Made by a program: the position numbers and the translations under genes
Assembly (NCBI GenBank): GCA_026545225.1
Contig: CM048845.1
Coordinates: 16,957,001 to 17,021,000 of the forward strand
Origin: Cornus controversa
Taxonomy: Eukaryota > Streptophyta > Magnoliopsida > Cornales > Cornaceae
Reading direction: 5' to 3'
DNA length: 64,000 nucleotides
In this document: one piece after another, positions 1-9,160 of the stretch
How positions within the stretch are numbered: the stretch's first letter is position 1
Layout: every line of letters starts with the position of its first letter
The notes under the pieces: generated by a model
The model's input: the letters and a program-made list of their open reading frames with translations, nothing else
Databases searched by the model: none
What the model was told of the DNA's origin: nothing

Positions 1-540
1 CCACCGGAGCATCCATATCCATGTCCTCTGGTGGATCGCCCTAGTGGTCCTGGCGCTCCAAGTGCCTCCTCACCCGCACCCACTGAGTATACATGAAGCA
101 GGAGGGCGGTGCCAACTGGATGTCAGTGTCATTGACCGGTATATTGGTATGACTGAGGAAAATTACGACTAGGAAAGGGAAGGGAAGCCGCCAACTCGAT
201 GCCCAACTCATCTTCTTCTTGACGAGCCCGTCCTAGACTTTGTACATCTGTCCCCAAATCAGTGATGGGACAGAAAATCATGTGCCTGTGTGGAAAGCGT
301 ACAGGCAACGGAGAAGGTCTCCCCGGTGCTCTGCCACATGCTGTAAAGGACACGCGTTCTTGATGAGAACGGTGTCTAGAAACTATAAAACGCTCGGGCA
401 CATCAATTTGAACGTGCAGTTGTGACTGGAAGTAGTAAACACCCCGCCACACATGTCCATGACAATGGAAAAAAGGGTCATGCCGGCCGAAAACTCAGGC
501 CTGTAGAGCGGCTAACCATCCTGGTCAACCATGTCCGGGG
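1..540 (-). pseudogene. Broken retroelement ORF fragment, possible Transposase_32-like domain
   Basis: Minus-strand translation gives an interrupted but continuous-looking protein. A central part reads ...LYAFHTG..., followed by WGQMYKV, SWRLPFPSLV and then VNDTDIQLAP. This layout (a tract around 'LPFPSL', then a short acidic 'DTDIQL') resembles the putative plant transposon protein domain found in large plant gypsy/Athila-type retroelements. Several in-frame stops are present, for example after MCPSVL and after MYKV. It runs off the window's left edge. It directly follows an LTR terminus in the same orientation (541-660), so it is probably internal sequence of that element brought close to the LTR by deletion. 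The family resemblance is judged by eye from short motifs. Confidence 0.4.
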
Positions 541-660
541 TACAAAACCTGCAATACATCAAAAACACAAAAATACCGTAAATGTAAGTCGGTAAACGTA
601 ATAACGGGACTAACATATGCAATAACGAGGGTTCAAATGCATAGTATTGAACATTTATCA
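541..660 (-). repeat. 5' terminus of a large LTR, same family as the solo LTR at 61544
   Basis: Read on the minus strand from 660, the sequence begins TGATAAATGTTCAATACTAT and continues through a T-rich stretch to a TTGCAG at about 554. It is clearly homologous to 61544-61660, which begins TGATAAGTGTTCAATTCTAT and ends its matching part at TTTTGCAG. Similarity stops there in both. The TG terminus at 660 abuts copia RNase H sequence, so this element inserted into the copia element. Its other end is outside the window. Confidence 0.75.
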
Positions 661-1556
661 TATTGTATCATAGATCTTAGCCAGACACACTCTAGGCTCA
701 CTTCATAAATTGCGAGTATTTTAGAATGATTTGAAGAGGTTGCTATCATTGTCTGTTTTATAGATCTTCATGATATAGTAGTGTCACCGCAAGTAAATAC
801 ATATCTTGTTTATGATCGAGCTTGATGTGGATCAGAAAGATAACCTGTATCTACATATCCAACTAACTGCAATTTTAATTTATTTGAATAAAATAATCCC
901 ATATTAGTGGTCCCACGAAGATATCTTATTATATGCTTGACACCATTCTAATGTCTGTGGGTTGGTGTAGAATTGTATCGCGCTAGTAAGTTGACTGAAA
1001 AATCTATATTCAATCATGTGCAATTTATAAAGTACATCAGCGCACCAATAGCACTCAGATATAGAATTTCAGGACCAAGCAATTCTTCATTATCTTCTTG
1101 AGGATGAAATGGATCTTTCTTCATATCAAGCGATCGGACAACCATTGGAGAGCTTAATGGATGAGCTTTATCCATATAGAATCGCTTTAGAACATTTTTT
1201 GTATATGGTGACTGATGGATAAGAATTCCGTTTGGTAAATACTCAATTTGTAATCCGAGGCAAAATTTTATTTTTTCAAGCTCTTTCATTTTGAATTCTT
1301 TCTTTAAATAATCAGCAGTTATGGTGAGCTCATTAGAAGTTCCCACGAGGTTTAAATCATTAACATATACTATTATAATTGCAAATCCAGATCCTGATTT
1401 TTTGATAAAAATGCATGGACAGATTGAATTATTTACATATCCTTCTTTTAGTAAGTACTCGCTAAGGCGATTGTACCACATTCATTCAGATTACTTTAAT
1501 CCATACAATGATCATTGTAACTTTATTGAGTACATCAACCGTGGTCTTGAAGCTAT
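661..1556 (-). pseudogene. Copia 1 pol, 3' part: reverse transcriptase palm and RNase H
   Basis: Minus-strand continuation of the copia polymerase after the CACTA gap. It starts with a short stretch containing SLYGLK followed by stops where Q and W/R codons are usual. It then has a 155-residue open stretch (1014-1481) from MWYNRLSEYLLKEGY through the catalytic loop YVND, normally YVDD, so one catalytic aspartate is replaced. FCLGLQIEYLPNGI and the PYLSAIGALMY-like segment follow. Below 1013 the RNase H region is visible (GYVDTGYLSDPH, then TISWRSIKQT and ATSSNHSE), interrupted by stops and cut at 661 shortly after WLRSMIQ. Confidence 0.92.
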
Positions 1557-1720
1557 CACTACAAGAATTATGGGCTTTAGGGATGGGCTTTTAGAGACAG
1601 TCTAAACACTGTCCCGAAATGTGCCATTTTTAGGGACAACAATATTTGGCTGTCCCTAAAAGTGTGAGTTTTAGGGACAGTAAAATATAACTGTCCCTAA
1701 AGGTTCAGTTTTTTCCACCA
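1557..1720 (+). repeat. Left subterminal repeat region of CACTA 1
   Basis: After the terminus there are several copies of the core TAGGGACAG and its complement CTGTCCCTAAA, in both orientations, within 160 bp. In En/Spm-type elements such arrays are binding sites for the element's DNA-binding protein. Confidence 0.85.
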
Positions 1721-3662
1721 AAATATTTGATGCGCCAAAAAAAATTAACGCGGGAAAACTGGCGCGCCAATTTTTATTTCACTTGTTGGTGGTCTTACGT
1801 GTTATACCCAATACACAGAAAAAGCTGTACCTGTGTAAAATTGGGAAACTTGCATACACACTCTCACCAACGATTTCTCTCTTTCACACGTACAAGATCT
1901 TCCCTCTCCCTCTCATCTGTTATATCTCATCTCACCATTTCACTATCACCAGCGATTTCTCTCTCTCACACACACACGATCTTCCCTCTCTCTCTCATCT
2001 GCTAGATCGATCATCCAGAATCTATTATATCGCACCCTTTTCCTTTTAGGAGATTTTTTTTCAATTCCCACAAAGATATATCTTTCACTCGCTCTGCTAC
2101 CCAAACATGAAGCCTTAACCCTCTCTACATCGCGGCTCTCCATCAATCTCATCCTTCTATCGCCGTGGCTCGTGCAGGGTCTTTATATTATATACGCCTA
2201 ACAGCTGCAGCAGTACTCCATCTTCCTTCTTCTTGATTGCACTTTCTTGTGCCGTGGGTCTCATCTTCACACTGAATCAGGTTTGTCTCTAACTAGGGTT
2301 TACGTTGTGCATGTTCTTTCAATTTTGGACTCTACGATACCAATTCTATTAGGGCTTTTTGAGATTTTAACTTCAATTTCGCAATTGTTCATTGATAATT
2401 TGTTTTCTTCCATCTGCCTGCATGGTAATTTAGCCATTTCCCCATGTTTAGTGTGGACACAAATCCAAATATTTCATTTTGCACCTCAGGCCTAAGGATT
2501 ACTTATGTGTTATGTTCATTATATCTGCAGAAAATTTTGATAAATTGATCTCTGCAGTATATATGAGAGCTGTTTTCTAGATTAAAAATTGTATATGTAT
2601 GCATGCAAAAGAATATGATATGATACTTGTGCATTGTCTTTGCACATGAATTGGTTACTTTTGCATTCTTTCTCTGAACATGTGCTTGATACAAAAGTTT
2701 TGCTAAATTTTGTGATTCTTTTTTAAATAACAAAATTGGATGCTGCAGATATTTTTCTAGGAAGTGTAACTAAGAACTTTGACATTCCTTCCTCTTCTTT
2801 TCTGGCCTGATGACTTATCTGAGAATAGCCCCTGGAGATTTATTTTTATTACTTTGTGTTTCTTCTCCCTCCCCCCTCTCTTTCTCTTACAATCTAGACA
2901 CCGAAAATTATATTTTTTCTAAAGGCTTTGTCGTTTTCCTTGTAAAAAATATATTAATTGGTCAAAAGTTGTGGAAAACAATTTCCAATCAATTATCTTA
3001 TCTCTATTTTGATTTGGTGAAGTGGTGATGTTCCCCATATAGTGACTACATTCTTGTCTATTGTTATGTCAAAGGCATACCAAATGTGCTGATTTAGTAT
3101 GCAAATCAAAGCCACGATGAGGTTCTGGTTTTGGTAATTTCCTCAGAATTTTTCTGTTGATGGGGGATTCCATGAGGAGTTGGACTCCAATGGATTCAAT
3201 ATGACTCAAGACAGATTGGGTTTGACAACCTTCTTGCAAACTTGTTATAAATCTTTGTTCTTATTTTGTGCAAAAGTTTAATTCCTTACAATCTTAAAAT
3301 TGATAATAGTCCAAATAAGAAAGAAGTTGAAATATATGGATGAAAACTGAGGCTCTTCAGAAGTTTCTTTTGTATTAAATGGACTTCCTTGCACTTTAAT
3401 TTTCAAGAATTTTTTTTTTCAGGAAATTATTTTCTAGACAATTTTCCAGAAGCTAAACTTGATAAAATACTGAAAACAGGGGAAATTTAACTAATAATTT
3501 ATTATCTTTTCAGAGATTGCTGAAATGAGATACTTATATACGCTTAATATTATCCACTCATGTTTTATATTTCATTGCATTTGAATGTGGCCTTGAAATT
3601 GTTCACCATGGGCTTATATTGACTTTAGGACACTAATCATGCCGCAACTTACTTTAATATAG
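1721..3662 (+). other. CACTA 1 leader: CT-rich promoter/5'UTR-like region, no protein seen
   Basis: Pyrimidine-rich tracts (CTCTCTCTCACACACA around 1958-1977, and again around 1985-2000) are followed by a TATATTATATAC-type box at about 2186 and an exon-like end ATCAG at 2280 followed by GTTTGTCT. This is the look of a plant 5'UTR with a leader intron. It may be the element's own promoter or a captured one. The reading frames here are short and unrelated to known proteins as far as I can tell. Confidence 0.35.
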
Positions 3663-3755
3663 GTTGGTGTTCTACCAATGGATGAGTCAAAGGTTACTAT
3701 GAAAGGCCGTCTGGGTCCAGGAATGATGATCGCAGTTGACCTCCTTAGTGGTCAG
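3663..3755 (+). pseudogene. Captured exon of ferredoxin-dependent glutamate synthase (Fd-GOGAT-like)
   Basis: A 93-bp, 31-codon exon preceded by an AG acceptor (3661-3662) and followed by a GT donor (3756). It reads [20 protein letters not shown] followed by [11 protein letters not shown] with no stop. The KGRLGPGMM block is a hallmark of the glutamine amidotransferase domain end in glutamate synthase. The exact form ([17 protein letters not shown]) is closest to the plastid ferredoxin-dependent enzyme. Intact Fd-GOGAT is over 1500 residues, so this is one captured exon. No flanking GOGAT exon was recognised. Confidence 0.85.
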
Positions 3756-6031
3756 GTTTGTATTATGATTTAATTTTACATCTACGTGGTGCTTCAGTAA
3801 TAAGATTTTTGGTGATGGGATTGTTTGTTGGTGATTATATATGCATATATAAGGTAGACAGACTTTTGTCATTCTCACTGTTGTTGAACTGTCAAAATCC
3901 ACTTTCCACTATTATCTTTTGTACTTTAAAAATTTTCATGGGTAGCTTTCTCTTGAAAAAATTATCTTTCTACTAGAAATTAACATTATCTTTTGAAGTT
4001 TCTATGTGAATGGATATATATCAGACATACAATGTTCTGTTTTTTTACTGTTGCTTGTATACGATTTTGTTTTATTTTGATACATGTAGGATACCTTCTT
4101 AAAATATCCATGATTTGAGAATAAATTCTTTTAGTTTCAAATATGTAAAGAATACTGTACTACTAGGCAAGTGTTTGACATACTTAGATACTAAGATGCA
4201 TCCTTTGTACTATAAAGACTTTATCATAATAATAATATATTATTTAAAAAATGATATTAGGTTTAATTTAAGAGAACCCTTGTGTTCTAAAATTAAGGAA
4301 CTTCGAGTGCATAAAAAATTCACAAAAGGTGATTGTTTATGTATGTTCTATAATTATTATTAATTGCATGCATTTTGAATTGTAGCTTCATGAGATATGG
4401 AGTTTATGATAGAAAATGAAGCTACACTTCTATAATTATTTAGCAAGTGAGGTAGGTGAGAGGTTGTTGGCTTCGGCTAAGGTGTAGAAGTGGGTTGTGG
4501 TGATGACTGGCCGTGAGTGAGGGAAGTGGGATAGTGTTGAGCCATTGGTGGTGGGTTGAATGATGGTGCCTTGGGGTGCTTGTGGTGGTTGAGGTGAGGT
4601 TGTAGGTGAAGGAGTTCAGTCTTCATGCTGGGTGAGCTTGAGTGGGCTATGAGGTGGAGAGGATGATGATGTGGGTGCGGCTATTATGGTGGCCAGAAGT
4701 GAGGGTGATGCTGGCATGGCAGTGGGTTGAGATGAAGTGATGATTCGGTTATGGCTGTGGGCTATTTGTAGTGAGGAGGTTGTTTAGTTGGCTACCATTG
4801 TTGGTTAGTGGATAGAAGGTGATTGATTGGTGAAGAAGATGAGCTCATGGCTGGTGGCAGTGGGTTACGTTTGGTGATGCAGTGAGGGTGCTTGATTAGT
4901 TGATTAAGAAATGAGTTTTGGGTTTGGTTTGGTGAAGTGATGTGAGCTGCTAGTGTATTGTTTAAGTGGGCTGAAGTTGGTTTCGGATATGGACTGGGCA
5001 GTGGGCTTCCATGTGTGTGCATAAGGTGCTGAAGTGGAATAAACCAATATGAGTTATCATTTATTGTTGTAATCATTAGGCTAGTAGTTTGTTTTTCATA
5101 CACTAATATAATTTTATTAGCTCAATTGATTTTAGATAAGCCACTGTTAATAAAAATTACCTTCAGTTAACATATCAAAGGGTTAATTCTTTAGCTGTTA
5201 TTACTTGATGTTTCATGGAATCTGACAATATTATTGTTCCATGTTCTTGATTTATGTCTTAAAAAGATTTTTCCTTGAGAATGAGAATTATTTTAAGAAC
5301 ATTTGACTTGAGCATGATAAATTTTTGCGTTTTAGAAAAATCATAGTAATTGAGTGTCATTTTTATCATTTTCCCTTAATGATTGGGGGAGGGAGATGAA
5401 CCTAGAAGAAATTTATATACTAAGAGTACCAAATATATTAAATGTTGCTTAAAGATGAGTTTCCAGTTGAATTGCATGTATGAAACTTAAATACATTATC
5501 ATTTTAACTACTTAGTGTTAGCTCATGTATTTGAATTTACTTGGATTTTGTCACACCAAAAGGGCCATAATTCCTAACAACTTGTGTTCTATATATTCTT
5601 GAACTTGAATTATCTATCTCATTAAAAGTACACAGTAAACATATTCAAAATTGGATTGGTCCTAGGAGATTAACTTAAAAGATTTTTCTACTTTAAAAGT
5701 ACACAGTAATCAATACTTCGTTTTAAAAATCTTACCCAAAAAACAAAAAAAAATTCTAAAGAGGCTTTGTTAAATGACTCATCAATCAAAAGTGCTCTTA
5801 GTTTAGTATTCTTAGTTTGGACATTAATGGTTATATACACACACATGCTCATGTTTTTTTGCTTCTTTTGAACTAAAGCATGTCAACACAATGAAACCTA
5901 CTTTAACAAAACAATTTAAGACCTATCATTTTTCTTGTCTTTATATTTTTCAGTTTGAGCTAATTCAGCAAAACATATAAAAAGAAACATGTATTTGAAT
6001 GCTAAATTGATGAGTGCAATTTTGTTTGCAG
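3756..6031 (+). other. CACTA 1 internal region between captured fragments, no gene recognised
   Basis: AT-rich sequence with a T/G-rich purine-skewed block at about 4440-5060, in which GGTG, GTGGTT and TGAGG recur. Nothing in either strand resembles a protein I know. The 103-codon minus ORF at 4792-5103 is low complexity and not convincing. The stretch may include introns of captured genes. Confidence 0.5.
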
Positions 6032-7077
6032 GTAATGATTGGTAAAGAGAGAGAGTCAGTAGCGACTCTGCAACATATGAGGGGGGAAAGATGCGATATT
6101 TCTCAAGAAGCAGCTAAAATCAAGGTAAAATTTGAACTTCACAAGTTAATTCGAAAGTTTTGTCACTGTCTAGAATAAGATAATTTATGTATTAACCCCC
6201 CCCCAATTTCCAGGAACAGAAACAATAAAAAAATAACTCCTCGTTGTTTTACAGGATTACATAGAAATCCTTCGAGAACTCTCAAAATCCAGAATTTTAG
6301 ACTTGTTTGAGGGGAGATATGCTCACTCACTCATTGTAAGCCTCAACATTAATCCTAATTAATTGTGACTTATTACCTTTTCCACAACCTCTCTGACCTC
6401 TCATGAATACAACAACTTGTACAAGGTTGGAGTTGGGTTAATGTTACTAGTACAATTTGGAGGGAATGGTGCAATTGCATTTTATGCAAGTTCTCTTTTG
6501 AAGCTGCTGGTAAATTTAGGATCTTTAGTAATGTCATTAAGTAATTAATGAATTGAAAGAGTTAGTTTGAAGAATCAATATTTGAACCTATGTCTCATGT
6601 ATGGCAGGTGGTTCGACTACTGCTGGCACTACAACATTGGCTATTATTTAGGTTCTTAACTCTTTTAAGTGTAATTTGAATGTGGGACTTTATTTGAGGC
6701 ACTTCGTAGATGATGTTAATATTCTTTTGCAGATTCCATTTGCCATTTTGGGTGTACTTACAATGGATAAATTTGGACGACTACCACTTCTGATGGTTAG
6801 AGTGTGAAAGAGATTTTTCTTTTTCTTTCTTGTTATTGATATTTTAATTTAGTTAATAGATGAGCCAGCACTGAGGTCTTTGTAGGTTACTGCAGCTGTG
6901 GCATGTTTGGGAACCTTTCTTGCAGGATTTGCATTCCTCTTGCAGGTTTCCTTGAAACTATATCTCTTTATATTTCTATGTTCAAAGATACTTGTCTCCT
7001 AAAACATTGATTTATGGTATAGGATTTTTATCAACAGAATGAGCTCACTGCCATATTGTTTCTGAGTGGCATACTGG
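6032..7077 (+). pseudogene. Captured ERD6-like monosaccharide transporter fragment, seven exons
   Basis: Seven exon-like blocks follow the order of plant ERD6-like (MFS) sugar transporters: 6032-6124 (VMIGKERESVATLQHMRGER...), 6255-6335 (DYIEILRELSKSRILDLFEG...), 6426-6510 (VGVGLMLLVQFGGNGAIAFY), 6608-6651 (GGSTTAGTTTLAII), 6733-6795 (IPFAILGVLTMDKFGRLPLL), 6886-6945 (VTAAVACLGTFLAGFAFLLQ) and 7021-7077 (DFYQQNELTAILFLSGIL). Most have AG acceptors and GT donors. These cover the central cytoplasmic loop and the following transmembrane helices, including the D-x-x-GRRPLL-type loop. Damage: a one-base shift near 6490 where an FEAAG-like end is expected, and a TAG where Gln is usual at the end of the fourth exon. 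The N-terminal half and the C-terminal helices are missing. Confidence 0.9.
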
Positions 7078-7676
7078 TAAAATGTCTAAGCAAATGATAA
7101 TTTTGTCCTCTGTTTTGATATATATCAAAGTAGAAATTTTCTAATTGAAGATTGTGGTTTTATGTTTTTGTTCACTTTCCCACACAACCTTCCCATGAAT
7201 ATAATGTTGGGGTACAAATGAGTGTATGGAGTAATTGTGAGCATCCAAATATTATCAATAAAGGTCCATTTTGTATTGATAAAAGTCCATTTGTTATGAC
7301 AATGCAACTTATAATGGTGGAATGTTTAGGTGATTAAGTAGTTACCTAGCTTGGAGTCAAAACAACCATTATTTTATGTCTTTTAAGCTTTACACTGAGC
7401 ATTTAAAAGAAACTAAAGTTGGCAAAAATTTTATAATTTTGGAAGTCTGGATATACTTTTGGTACAATATTGTAGCAAATGGCTATCCAGATTTTGCTAG
7501 ATAAATTAAGTTACATGCTTTATTGCTCAACACACCTAAGAGATGAATATAATTCTTATCCATAGAGGATACTGATACATTAGACAGGTCATTCACTTTT
7601 CTACACTTGATTCCAAAACTGAAAATATTTCCTTCCATCATTCTTCTACAATAGATGAATATTATTCTTATCCATA
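7078..7676 (+). other. CACTA 1 spacer between transporter and kinase fragments
   Basis: AT-rich; no convincing protein. The two overlapping 60-codon ORFs at 7125-7337 are complementary shadows without recognisable motifs. The phrase ATGAATATAATTCTTATCCATAGAG recurs in diverged form near 7542 and 7653, a short local duplication. Confidence 0.4.
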
Positions 7677-7975
7677 GAGTATGCTTTGTATGGGAAGTTA
7701 ACAGAGGGAGGTGATGTTTATAGCTTTGGGGTTGTTCTGCTCGAGCTTTCGAGTGGAAAAAGAAGCTATATCTGAGGGGAAAACTTCTCTGTTGACGGAT
7801 TGGGCATGGTTGTTGGTGAGGAAAGGGAGGGCGTTTGAAGTTATCGAAAAAAGCATGCCTGAATTGGGATTACCAGAGGTAATGGAACAGTATGTTCTTG
7901 TTGCTATTATTTGTTGTCATCCCATTTACATGCTAGGCCAACTATGGATCAAATTGTGAAGCTGTTGGAATAAAA
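7677..7975 (+). pseudogene. Captured C-terminal piece of a receptor-like protein kinase
   Basis: The plus strand reads [20 protein letters not shown] followed by SSGK, the subdomain IX region (DVYSFGV) of plant receptor-like kinases. After a shift of frame near 7755 it continues TSLLTDWAWLLVRKGRAFEV and then PEVMEQYVLVAIICCHP. The kinase tail with TMDQIVKLLE-like coding follows in a third frame (about 7943-7975). The DWAW...EKYVLVA...CCHP...MDQ pattern resembles RKF3-like kinases. Two frameshifts are needed to join the pieces. The catalytic loop and the upstream domains are absent, so this is about 100 residues of a kinase that is normally much larger. Confidence 0.82.
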
Positions 7976-8788
7976 GTGCCAGTTCTTTTCATTTCTGGAG
8001 CATCATTTGCCTATTTAAATCCAAAGATTATTGATGGTGACTAGTGAGCAGTATTATCTTGTGCTATATGTTTCATCATTACCCATGCCCTATTTGACCT
8101 CTCCTTTAACTTACCTTGCCTTTAATCACTTATGACTTTTTACTATTGTTGTCATTGTTCTTGATTAGATGTAAAATGAAAACAAAAATTTGACGTCTAA
8201 TTTTGTAATTGCATTGAATTGATTTTCAGTGCACTAATTTTTCAACTTTTTCATTAACTATTTTACTTCTATCTTAATTCTAAGACTTGAGTTTTAACTC
8301 AACTGTAGGATGAAATGATGGAGAAGCTTGCACAGGTTACTCTAAATTTTGATGCTATCACAAGTCTTATCATAATGATGCGAAGATAGTGGATAACCAA
8401 CTCGGTATCAAGACCACCAGTACCACCACCACCATGATAAATATAATGTTTGACCTTTAGTTTTTTTTTAAATGTTTTCTTTAGAATTTTGTATATGGGA
8501 AATATAAAAATTGGCAAGATTTTTCAATCCAGTTCATTTCGTAGGGCTCAAAAAATGTAGAGAAATTGGGTTAATAATGTAATTTATGATTGTGGTTATA
8601 GGATGTATGTGATACCGTTCAATTGTTATATTAGTTATACCAAATCTTATGATAATGTATGCATTTAATTATGTGATTTTGATATACTATTTTGTTATAT
8701 GTATAAATTACTTATGATATTAATTTTAATATTTTTTATATTGGTGTGAATTTTAAGAAAAATGTACCTATAAAAACATAAATAAACC

Positions 8789-8832
<44 letters not shown>

Positions 8833-8879
8833 TTAACAGTGGTTTGCCAAGGAAAAAATTAAAAAAAAATAATGTATTA
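7976..8879 (+). other. CACTA 1 right internal region, AT-rich, with (TA)n at 8795-8829
   Basis: No protein similarity recognised. A short block at about 8308-8336 (GATGAAATGATGGAGAAGCT) looks exon-like, flanked by TGTAG and a GT, but is too short to assign. A TA dinucleotide run lies at about 8795-8829. Confidence 0.4.
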
Positions 8880-9160
8880 GCGACGGACTTTGCACATTAG
8901 CGACAGAAACAAACCGTTGCTAATATATATACTATTAGCGACAGGAAAACTGTCGCTAATACCTTTTAGTGACAACAATAATGGAGGCAGTACAAACCGT
9001 CGCTAAAGTGCCCTACCATTTGCGACAGTAACCTTTTTACCGTCGCTAAAGACCTTTTGCGACGGAAGCATTAGCGACAGACAGATTTGACCTTTAACGA
9101 CGGTCTTAGAACTTTTAGCGACAATTTTGATTGTCACTAAAGCCCAAAATTCTTGTAGTG
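8880..9160 (+). repeat. Right subterminal repeat region of CACTA 1
   Basis: Dense copies of TTAGCGACGG / CCGTCGCTAA variants in both orientations lead to the terminal AATTCTTGTAGTG. The same core also appears in the left end of the second CACTA (42340-42510), linking the two elements as relatives. Confidence 0.85.

Larger units (their letters stand above)
1557..9160 (+). mobile_element. Non-autonomous Pack-CACTA element carrying three host gene fragments
   Basis: Complete CACTA (En/Spm) element. The left terminus CACTACAAGAATT (1557-1569) is the exact reverse complement of the right terminus at 9148-9160. The match extends to about 28 bp with two mismatches. It is flanked by the 3-bp target duplication TAT (1554-1556 and 9161-9163), the size typical of CACTA elements. 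Subterminal repeats related to TAGGGACAGT (left) and TTAGCGACGG (right) crowd both ends. No transposase similarity is visible inside. Instead it holds intron-containing plus-strand fragments of an Fd-GOGAT-like gene, an ERD6-like sugar transporter and a receptor-like kinase. It would need a transposase in trans; a related, now degenerate one lies at 55791 in this window. Confidence 0.95.

Noticed and set aside
1321..1605. Plus-strand ORF of 94 codons
   Set aside because: Antisense shadow of the copia RT that also crosses the CACTA junction.
4792..5103. 103-codon minus ORF in CACTA 1
   Set aside because: Low-complexity complement of a GGTG-rich block; no motif or family.
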